From NCBI GenBank assembly GCA_026874595.1, contig CM049309.1, forward strand, positions 74,448,426 to 74,512,425: DNA of 64,000 nucleotides, read 5' to 3'. The position numbers were made by a program, and so were the translations under genes. This DNA is from Sipunculus nudus. Its lineage: Eukaryota > Annelida > Sipuncula > Golfingiida > Sipunculidae. Below the pieces are notes generated by a model. It was not told the DNA's origin and made no database searches. It worked only from the letters and a program-made list of their open reading frames with translations. Every line of letters starts with the position of its first letter. The first letter of the stretch is position 1. Positions 39,101-50,200 of the stretch are shown here, piece after piece.

Positions 39101-42100
39101 AATATCAAAACCACTCATCTGTTTTTCCTCATATTTACCATAAATATTCTTCCATATAGTTCCTATGTACATGCCAGAAATTAAGTCTGTTAAGTATAAA
39201 TTCTTTAAGTTATGGGCCCAAACATAATGGACTTTGTAAAAAATCAGGAAAAATATTTACTCACTTAACATGAAAAATTTTGAAACTAGAGTCTATTTTC
39301 CCAAGTATATAACTATGTTTAATTAAGATTCAATTGCTTACCAAAAATTAGATCTGAATTTTGTAAATTTTTTAAGTAATTAGCATAAAAATAAAATCAG
39401 TACCTTAAATTTTGCCCAACTTTGACCATGGCACGTTTTTTTCCTGTAAGTACCATTGATTTAATTTTCACAGCATGTAAACATAAATATTTAATTTGTT
39501 TAAATCTGAAATTTGGAAATAAAAGCTTGAAAATTAAGCTAGTTATTGATTTTTTTCTTGAGGCTCTATTGTAGTCATTTGCTTTGATTAGAGGTTACAG
39601 ATGCAGGGTCCCACTCCAGGTCACTGGAAGTCAGCTATGCCAGGGTTTCTGATTTGTTACAGTCACTGGGGGAGATCCCCTGCTGTGACAGGTGTACAGT
39701 TATTCTCATATCACCACCCCCAATATCACCCCCCCCCTGCAAACCCAACCCACCAAGTGTTATGCAGTATTGTTATTGTTTTCACTGTATCTCCTTAATT
39801 GTATTGCTGTTTCCACTCTAATATGCAAAAACTTTCCTTGAAAAAGTAATTCAAAGTGTTATCCAGAAGATGCAATGTTGTGTAATGTAGCATTTTTAAA
39901 GAAATCATTTTTCTTTTAAATCATTTTACCAATCATAATGGAACCCATCAGTATGCTTAAATTATGATAAAATATGAAGCACATTATGGATAAATAAAGA
40001 CACAATTAAAAATTGTGAAATCTTAATCAAGTATTTTTTTTAGATCTTTATTGTTTTGCAGATTTAAAAGATATATTTTTGTGGTAAAAAATAAATAAAC
40101 ATTTGTATGCATGATGTGGTGTTATCTGACAAGATTGAGATTTATGATGATGCAATTGAGAATTATGAATCAACTTTTATATTCAGATATATATGTTATA
40201 TTGAAAATGTATAGATATATAAACTTAAATTTAAAAAAAAAATTGATGTGATAAAAAAATGAGGATTTATTACAAACATTTGTTCATTATTTTCCTGCAT
40301 CAGCAGAATTTGAGATCAGGCTTTGTTTGCCATGTTTTATGTTGTTAATTAGTTATATTTCAACTGTATACATTTCATAAAAAAAAAACATATATTTAAT
40401 AATATATATTATACAAAAAAAAGATTCGATTGAACAAATGTTTAAACTACTGAAATGTCAACAGTTAATCGAAAAGCCAACTAATGATCATGGTAATTGT
40501 ACAGATCATTTGTTCACAAACTGCTCACATGCTTCAGTTTCAACATTAGGAAACACATGGTCAGGTCACAAAATATCATTTGCAACAATTTCTTGCTCAT
40601 CAATACAAACCAATCATATAAACCAACCATGGCCTTTATTACCTCTTCCTCTTACACTTTATCTCCATTTGATTTTATTTTAGATTTTTACCTTCAAGGT
40701 TAACGTCAGCTGAGCACAGTGACCCATAGGTCCCTTGTTTATAAAAGTGCCTGAGAACCAAATCTTATTTATTTTTGGCCTAAGGGCTAGGATCACGAAC
40801 CCTATGCAATCTTAGAGGTCCTAAAAGGATCTCCTTGGGAAAGTGAATTTAGGTAGTTGGGACCTATATTCTCCGAGTAACCGGGTGTGTGTGCACCCAA
40901 CAGAATTAATTCTTATAGCCAAAAGATTCATTCCAAACCTTCCATCTTTCACATATGGCTCACCTACCAACAGGGAAAGAACCATATTTACACATAGCTA
41001 CACAAGGTTAAAGGTCAAGGTCACAGGACCCACTTCTTTGAAAAGCTTGTGGATGCATCTAAAGCCAAACCTTTCATCAACAAGATAACGGTGCTATAAC
41101 TAGACATATATATTTCTGTCATCTTACAAGGTTTCAGCTAAATTAGCAAACAAGGTCTTCAAATATTTGACTAGAAGTTGTGAATCTCAGCCCATAATGT
41201 CATAGCTCAGCTGAGCGTCATGACCCATGGGTCGCTTGTTTTTTCTGTCACAATTTTTAATGTACTCCATATTTTACCTTAAATGAGTACACAATCTACT
41301 TTCTTTTTTTAACTTAAAGTGTTTGGGGGCCTTTGAAAAGTACACTCTTTTAGCATTGTGCCTTGTGGCTTATAGTGCATGCTATTTTGTAAATAACGCA
41401 AATATTAAGAGGCTTCGCATCATCTCCACTTAATATCCCATTTTCCATGCAGATTTTAACCAGATGGATTTATATGATATTTAGAACTGGTGCATGTACC
41501 TTTTCAAAAGGAAATTGGGAACCTTTGGAGATTCAGTTCCATCAGTTTGCAATTGCTGAAAAGGATTGTTCTTGACACTTTTGAATCCAGTGTACTTTTT
41601 TTATCACCAGCTTCTTGCATATCATTACTTTTTCCTTCACATTAATTGAGCCTGACCGAATGATTAATTTGGAAAGAAATAAGGGATTCTGTTTGGACAC
41701 CTTTGTAGCTGTAACTTTGAATAGACTTGGCTGGTTGACTCCTGATTTTCAAACCAAAACAAATATTAAACAAATATTGACAAATACCTCCCATCTTTTC
41801 CAGAAACTGTGGCCTGTAGGCAGTGTTTGAGTGACAGACAAAATACTACCTGCAAGGAGAAAGACTCCATCTGGATAAAGATCCTACTGGAAAAGTTTCC
41901 TCCCTAAACCCACTACTCTTGCTCTATCATTGAATTCCCTGCTGGGAATGCTAGCCTCTTAAGATGCAGATTCTGAAAACAGGTTCGAGAGGGCAAAACC
42001 TGAGTTCGGGGGGGGGGGGGGGTACTCGTTTAATGTTTTATTATTGCTAAGTAAAATGGCAGGTGAACAGGGGAGTGTCAAGAAAGGATACAAGCAGAGG

Positions 42101-45100
42101 GGCTGGTGACATTAAGCGTCAGTCTAAACTAAGCTAAAATTTTGGTGAAGCACTTATGCATTAAAATTATTCATTTAATAAGTTAAATAATAGTAGAATA
42201 TAGTGGACATGAGGGCATAACCTGAACCCGAGTTAGGGACTGGGGGATGAAGCTGATTTCATCTTTCATAAAATATATGTTGCTCTTTTTATTAGAATAA
42301 AGGGGATCAAATAGTTAATTTTGTGCCTACATTAAAATCGTTTCATTACAATCTCCTTTAGAGAAAAGCAAGAATTATAATTATATTACATTTTTGCACC
42401 AAGATGAAAACTCATCTCTTAAAATAAAAATGGTAACAGATACACTGGAGATATGCAGCAGGCAAAATGTCGACAGGCCAAAAATTGTGCAAAATCAACC
42501 AAGCACTTAAGCCTAAAAATGGGTAAAGGCCAGTCTGGATTATAGACAATGCCTCCTCAGGTTCGGAAACGGCTCCAAATATGCAAATATCACCTTGCAG
42601 GACATGGTCTCTGGTCTCAAGCTCGTCCGAGAGCTTGGCACAAATCCTGCATGTGCAAGTTTGAAGACAAAATATTGTGCCCTAATACTATCCATGTTCA
42701 CAAAACAATTAAAGCAGACAACGACGATATGCCAAAAACAGTATCCCCCACCCCACCCACTGGAATTAAGGTTTGCCATCATAAGTGTTTTTAGCTCAGC
42801 TGACTGAAAGTCAACTTAGGTATAGGAATGGCGCTTTTTCTGTCTGGTCGTCCGGACACAAATTGTATCCGCTGGCCCTAGAGACATTTAAGTGAGGTCA
42901 AACAAATTTCTTTTCGAACGTGAAATTAGGTCACTGCGAACTATGTCATCCAAACTATGGGATTTGTAAGTCCCCCCCCCCCCCCGGGGTAATTAAAATT
43001 TTGAAACAAAGCCTCCAGTACCTTTATAATTAAAGCATGGATTGCCATTAATCTTGCATAAAATATTGACAGGGAGTAGTTTGATCAGTCCCCTTAAGTT
43101 GGTGGCGCCACCTGTATTTTTTCCAATATTACGATTTCACCACTTTTTGGTGACCGTCAACTGACAGCAATCGTATATTTTTTTCTCAGCCGACTGAAAA
43201 GTAATGGTATGTCTTTTCGGCGTACTAATGAACAAATGCGCAAGATCGGCGTAGTCCCTGCGTAGGTTGTGCATAGGCTGGCGTACGATGGCGTAAAGGG
43301 TACGTAGGTTTGCTTACGGTTGGGTAGTATAGCGTTCTCTTGCGTAGGCATGGCGTACAATAGCGTAGTGTTGCCTGGACTTGCGTAAAACTGCATACTT
43401 TCTTCACCCAGTGCTTTACTCCGATAGTACGCCAAAAAAAATAAACAGGTTTATTTTTTTGCGTCCATCTCGCGTACCCCTTTGCGTCCCTCGGCGTTTT
43501 GCCACGTAGGCCAGCGTCGGGCGACGTAAGCTCGGCGTAGTCGGTACCCCGCCCTACGCAACTCTACGTAGGCCTGGTGTGAAAGGGGCTTTACCAGTGG
43601 CGTATCCAGGATTTGAAGATAGGGGGTGCAACACCGAGGTCGGCGAGGGGTGGGGGAGACTTTACTTTGCCTTTTAGACACGTTTTCCTTGTATATGTAT
43701 ATAAACATATCATGTTAATGAGAAGAATGAGAAGAATTTTACATTGGACAGACCCCACACGGTAAGATGACCATACAAGGTGTACATGGTGTTATGGTTG
43801 TGTGTGTTGGGGGGGGGGGGGGGGAGACGTGCAGGCGAGGATCCAGTTATTTTCCCCGGCGGGGGGTGGGTGGGGAATAAGATGCTTAGGCACTTGTATA
43901 TGTTGTATTATATTATATAAAAATGCACTAGTCAGGAGGCCCTCCCAAGAAACTTTTGATCATCTAGAAGGCCGTACACGCCATTTCCCGGCTTTAAACA
44001 TCTCACGAAATAACTTTTACGGTGTCTCCTTTTCGGCGCAAAATTAAAAAAAAAACGGGTAACGTCAATCGATATAGGATTAAAATAAAAGTGTTATTCA
44101 TAAGAAATTGAATTTGGAGTCCTTTATTTTCTTACACCTCCGTTCTTCAGTCAAGCCATACATTTGTATACTCATATTTCTCAGTCACTGTCAGTCATTA
44201 TCTTGTAAGATAATGGTATGATTAGATAAAGTATACATTTAATAATGACAGGTAGGCGAGGGATGTTTGGGCACGCTATGTAGCGGCCCACTTAAAAAGC
44301 TGGATCATGGATATATGGAATTGGCCTGAGGCTAAATCACTACTAGGTTTGATAAAACCTAGTATTTTATATAGTGCCGACAAGTATGATAAATAGTGTC
44401 TTTTAGGATATTTTGAGCAAATTGTTTAACATACTTCATAAGTCTCTTGGGGAAAATCATGGTGATCAGGAGCGGGTAGGGGGCAGTGTGACTGGGTCCC
44501 CCCTCCGGATCCGCGCCTGGGTACCGGGTGCAATTGTCCATTCTTACGTCCCTGTATCACTAAAAGCTGAGTTCGGAATGTTTGAAAGGCTATACATGTA
44601 CATGTATATGGAAAAGGTCTATATACGCCGGCAAATTTTAAAATTGCTAGTGTGTGTGTGATTTTAGCCACATTTGCTGAAGTTAATGAAGCTGCCTTTA
44701 CACACGCGTGAATAAGATAATGAAACATCTGCAAATCTTCAATTATTATCCTTGACTGACTAGTCAGTGAGGTTTATTGTGAGTTTGTTAATATTAGTTT
44801 GTAAAACCATAGTTTGTAGACAGTTGTCAGTAGCAGGCTAACATAATTTATGCCAATAAGGCTCCCCCCCCCCCCCCCCCCATTGAATACGCCCCTGCTT
44901 ACCATGAAAAAGCTCGTATACAAATATCCCTATACACAAATTCAGCTGAGCGTTGAGACCCATGGGTCCCTATTTTTCATGCGTTTTCTAGGTCCTCAAG
45001 TTTCCCCCACTATTGCCAAGGAGAGGAGGGGGTATCTACACCTTTTTTTTTACTTTGTTCACTAGCAACTTGTTATGTAAATAAAAGATGTGCAAGAAAA

Positions 45101-46996
45101 ATAAGAGAACCGTTGATGGCATCCAAAATCATGTTCTACATATATTATTACGTTAATAATACAGAGGGGACTTTAAATTAAAAACCAACTTTTTTTGAAG
45201 GAATGCACTGCAACATCATGAGTATATTGCTGCTAGCTTTTATGCACTTTTTTTCATGTATCAATCAGTCCTCTTATAACTGTTCTGAGTTCAATGTACA
45301 GGTCCAGTGCCTTGTAGGCATCCCTCTGGGGACTAAGGTCATGCTCTGCCATCAACCGAGTGCTTAGATTGAAGATGTCTTTATCACAGTCAAAGGAGCT
45401 CCGGAACGTGCACTGAACACCGAGTTCATTGATGTTTTCATCTTGCACGCGACATACATAGTTCTGAGTTGCATATAACTCTGGAACACTGTACATTACA
45501 ATAGGTCGACCATGAGGAACCTTTTCATTTTTTGATGGTCTGATGATGTGATTGTTCCAAACATCAACCGTCTCATCCAGTTCATCCTGCCAAAATATAA
45601 AATATGAAAGGCCATGCAGATAATAATGTAGAACATCAGTATAACAGGAGAAAAATATCACAGGTAGCTGTATCTCATAAACACAACAGATGTCCGGCGA
45701 AAATCTTTATCAGGATTCAGGGTAGACCATATCAAAATCAGGTTAAGGTCGGACAAAACCCCGATTAAGATTTAGTCCTTGATAATGGTTCACCCCATAT
45801 CCTAACCCCTTGGACACAACCCCTTACTGCTCAACGTTTGGACATTCTTATTCTATATGTTTAGTGAACAAGGCAATTAAAGCCAGCCATTCACTTACCT
45901 TGCATATAAAATTTATCGTATTCTTGGCTATCTCTTGGTACAAATTCATGATCAGGAAGTAACTCCCGCCCAGAAAAGCATTTATAACGTTCCTGTAGCC
46001 TGTTTCGTTTTTGTTTGTTTATCAACAGGCTGTTTGTAAACATCAATAAACAGTTTGTAAATGGGCACCTGCCCATGTTTACAAACTTTAATTAGCCAAA
46101 ACATCTTTTATCTTACGAATTTTGATACCAAAGGTTGAAACTGCATGTGCTAAGTAAACTTAGATGGATTTCCAGGTTGTCCAGAGTGCCCTGTCTGCCT
46201 CTACATGTCGTTGGAGTACAATGTGGTGGGTCCATCACATGTTATCAACACAAGAATATGAACAAGACGGACAACCTAGGCACCGCGGGATCTTTTAGTT
46301 TAGTTTTATGAAAGGTTCAAGATATTATCATTTAATACACGTCAAATATCGAAATAGGCCCCTTTAAATAATACAACCGTCCATACAGCTGATGATACAG
46401 ATTAGCTTAAACTGGCTGATAAAGAGAACGAAAATTCTAAGCAACAATTCCCCTTAGTAAAGATTAAAGTATGTCAATTCGGCTTTAAAAAACAGATATA
46501 CATAGTTACTTGAAATGGTTGTATTTGCGAAAAATACACAGCCAATAAACTCGAAAGTGTAATGAAAGGATTCCATGAAATATCTGGAAATTAGTCCATA
46601 TTTATATGTTTAAAACAGCTCCGGTTTATTGCTCTAATGGTGTGGACTAATTTAATCAATAATATTACGAGCACTTTTTAGTGGAACCAAAAATACATTA
46701 CGTTAACTTCACGTCACCTGAACTTGAAAATTGAAAACTTTTCTGCCATTGTACATGAAATTTTATACATAATACTCTTTTTAACATTTGATAACATGAA
46801 ACAAGAATAAATTATAATTTATTTTTATTAACTGAGGCATATAAACAGGAAGGAAACTTTTAGTGCATGTGTACAGTTCCCATCTGTCATTCTGTCATTT
46901 ATAGATAGGCTTGAACAGCAAGAGAACAAACGAAAGAGGCCGTTATTTTGAAGTGATATCCAAACTAGGTGAGCGTCAGGCAAAGTTTTACTCTAT

Positions 46997-47064
<68 letters not shown>

Positions 47065-47161
47065 TATATATATATACTATACATAAATGGAACCTTTGGA
47101 TTTGTAATATTGGGTTACTTGGAATTATTCATTTATAAATACCTCCACTGTGGTAATAAAA

Positions 47162-47205
<44 letters not shown>

Positions 47206-50200
47206 TCAAAAATGTTATAATTATTAAAAAGAATTTATACCTGTATTATGCCGAGGAAGCAGAAGATCATTAAGTTCTTGTCAATAAAATCTCCTTCAAA
47301 GTGTCCTTCGTCCTTCAGTCTGTGGAAAAGTGCGATCCAGAATTCTATGCATTCCTTCCTCAAGAAACCCCACCAGCTCTCAATGCGTTGATTCGTTGTA
47401 CTTGCGCCATAAAGGAAACTTTTTTCTCCTTTAATAAAAAAATAGTAAATACCAAATATCTCCATCATCACCATCATATATAAAGTACAACTGACAGTAA
47501 ATAGCACATGACCATCATCATATAGCATGCAGTTAGCCTGGTAGATAATAAATGTGGCCTCTATCATTTCAACATAAAAATCACAGTCACATAGTAGATC
47601 ACTTGCCGTAAATAGTTTAGCCCTCCTCCATCATAATAGAATAGTTAAATTAAATAAGTAATCGAGGTTAAGTTCCATCCAAATCGATGGGCATTCACTG
47701 GATGGTTTTAACTGCTGTCCAAGCTTTGTTTTCTTTTATATATTCATTATTCTTCACAGTTAGCAAACTCAGGATGGTGAACTTTTATTACCATAATAAC
47801 CGTTTATTAATTCTCTGCCATAGTATATATTGTTTACAAATCACCAGGTGTATTTGAATAAATTTCAGTAGTGCTAACATTTTGCGCTATTGTTTTTGTA
47901 ATAATTCAGAGGTAATGTGTCTTTAGTGTTAGAGTTGAATACTTAACAGATAAAATATCAGACGCTTCATTTTAGATAGGACAAATTCAGACGCTATGTT
48001 CATTTAAGATAGGAAATTAAAGCAAATACCTGCAAAGGAGTCTTCATCATCTTGACGCAAGGAGCGCTGGAACTGGCATATACTGACATTTTCGGTTCCT
48101 CTGTCCCCCCTTACAATTCTTGGGCAACCACCAGTCTCACTTAACGCTTCAATAAAATATCCCCCAACAAGTTTCGGATCACTGCTGGTGTGATATGCTT
48201 TCACCCAAATTATCTTTCTTGAAAATCCGTCAACGCATCCATTTATACAGATTCCAAAGGGTTTCAATTTATCGTAGGAGTCGATATGCCAGATGAAATT
48301 TGGACCCTTAGAAAAATAGGAACGCCGATGTAATCTTCGGGACCTGCGTTCTGCAGAACCAGCTGGGTCAAGAATTGAGAGAAGTCCACGGACATCCTCC
48401 TTTCTTATTTTAATATCATTTTGTACACATTTATGAAACATCCATCTGTAGCCATGTAATGATCCTGATGTCTGAATTTGATGATTAATGAACCTAACAG
48501 CGACACCAATATCTGCCTATCTCCGGCGAACTAGACCTAGTTGTTTAAGTATCCTCTGCAGGTGCCGCATTGATACCACTATTCCATGCTTTCCACTTAG
48601 AATAGCCAGTATGTGTTTGTGGGGTAAACCCAAGTCAAAATAAAGACGAATAAGTTGATCACGCTCTTCCATATCGCCATTGACTGCTAAATATAAGCCT
48701 AGTCAGGCTGCTGTTCATTGGCTGATAATTCGTGCGCACGGATTACTAACTTACGGACTAACTAATGAGAATTAAGCCAGCTCTTTGTTACAACGATCCT
48801 CATTGGCCACTAATTCGTGCGCACGATTTATTAATTCGTGCGCACGGATTAGTAATTCGTGCGCACGAATTAATAAATATTTTTTTCCACCTTGGAAATA
48901 TATTTTCCACACCTTGTATTTCGTGCGCACGATTTACTAATTCGTGCGCACGGATTAGTAATTCGTGCGCACGGATTAGTAATTCGTGCGCACGAATTAA
49001 TAAATAATTTTTTCACCTTGGAAATATATTTTTCACACCTAGTAATTCGTGCGCACGGATTAGTTATTCGTGCGCACGAATTAGTAATTCGTGCGCACGG
49101 ATTAGTAAATATTTTTTTCACCTTGGAAATATATTTTTCACACCTTGTAATTCGTGCGCACGGATTAGTAATTCGTGCGCACGGATTAGTAATTCGTGCG
49201 CACGGATTAGTAATTCGTGCGCACGAATTAATAAATATTTTTCCCACCTTGGAAATATATTTTTCACACCTGGTAATTCGTGCGCACGAATTAGTAATTC
49301 GTGCGCACGAATTAGTAATTCGTGCGCACGGATTAGTAATTCGTGCGCACGAATTAATAAATATTTTTCACCATGTCGTCTCCCGGGCTCCGTATATTTA
49401 TAACATGAGACCTTGATATTTTTTCACAAAATTTCAATAATTAAACAATTTGTATTAATACCCTCACATTTTCCCCTAAATTTCCAGGTATCTTCTATTA
49501 TTTCCCTAAGGTGATCCATTTCCGCGCGGGTCTCTATGGCAACTAAATCACTTCCGTTCATTGTACATATATTTCTGGCATCGCCACGAAGTAAGAAATT
49601 GTCATCGTAGAATCTATAAATAGACATTCCGGTTCCCCCTATACCCTGGCGTCCAAAGGGATACCCATACCCATTTCCCAATTCGTGATCTGAAAAGATA
49701 TAAATGTTCATGGTATAGGGGTAGCGTTCAGATAATCCTACTAAAATCACACTTTGATTCAGTGCCGTCATTGATTAAAATTTCCACATTATTTTCTGCA
49801 GTAAACATGTTGATCCTTGATATTTTCTGGGATTGCCTTAATTCTTTATATTCTATTCTTAGACTAAACAAGTAAAAAGACCCTCGACAGTTATTTATAC
49901 CCTATTTGAAATAATAATTGTAATATAGTAAAGTGAAATGAAAGGCGAAGTAAAGAAAACTTTCAGTACTGCTTAACATGGATATATACCGTTATGTGTT
50001 TGTGTAAGTGTAGCTTTGTCTTACAGTAGTTAGAATTACATTTATAGAAGTAGTAGTTTAACAACATTCCCCTATCGTCTTAATATAATTAGGAAAGTTA
50101 TTGAAGCCAAAACTGTGACTTTTTGCACGTTTAGAGTGAATTATCAGACTGTTATACGGGTTCCCGTATTGAAAGTCTTACTGCATGGACGAACAGTATT

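Larger units (their letters stand above)
38439..41241. mobile_element. Outer family A element, interrupted by another copy
   Basis: The left end GCTCAGCTGACTTTCAGTCA is at 38439 and the right end TAGCTCAGCTGAGCGTCATG, followed by ACCCATGGGTCGCTTGTTTT, is at about 41204-41241. The interior phrase GGTTCTCAGGCAC at 38556 faces its inverted match GTGCCTGAGAACC at 40747. These lie on the two sides of a second, internal family A copy. No protein-coding sequence was recognised. Confidence 0.5.
42792..44971. mobile_element. Family A copy with further insertions
   Basis: The left end TAGCTCAGCTGACTGAAAGT is at 42792 and the right end TCAGCTGAGCGTTGAGACCC, ATGGGTCCCT is at 44942-44971. Inside are a C tract, a GCGTA-rich segment and a segment bounded by CAGTGGCGTATCCAGGA (43596) and the inverted-type end GAATACGCCCCTG (44885), probably another insertion. 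Confidence 0.5.
23708..49394. mobile_element. 25.7-kb DNA transposon with palindromic terminal arrays, HECT gene and DDE transposase
   Basis: The element begins TACGGAGCCCGGGAGACGAC and ends with its exact inverse. The outer 58 bp are identical in inverted orientation, followed on both sides by arrays of GTGCGCAC-centred palindromes. It is flanked by a 6-bp direct repeat, TATTTA. It lies wholly inside one phase-1 intron of the lectin gene (23405-49467), which would be about 370 bp without it. Two genes read inward: a SAM/HECT-like gene from the left (24398-35898, +) and a DDE transposase from the right (48672-45254, -). The transposase signature resembles eukaryotic IS3-related (IS3EU-type) elements. 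My recollection that those use 6-bp duplications and TAY termini fits but should be checked. The interior also holds later insertions: a related 0.9-kb derivative, family A and B repeats, satellites and homopolymers. Confidence 0.85.

Noticed and set aside
45891-46076. Orphan exon as part of the transposase
   Set aside because: The joint IIQ/DELDE between 47241 and 45586 fits the family without it, and its length would break the frame.
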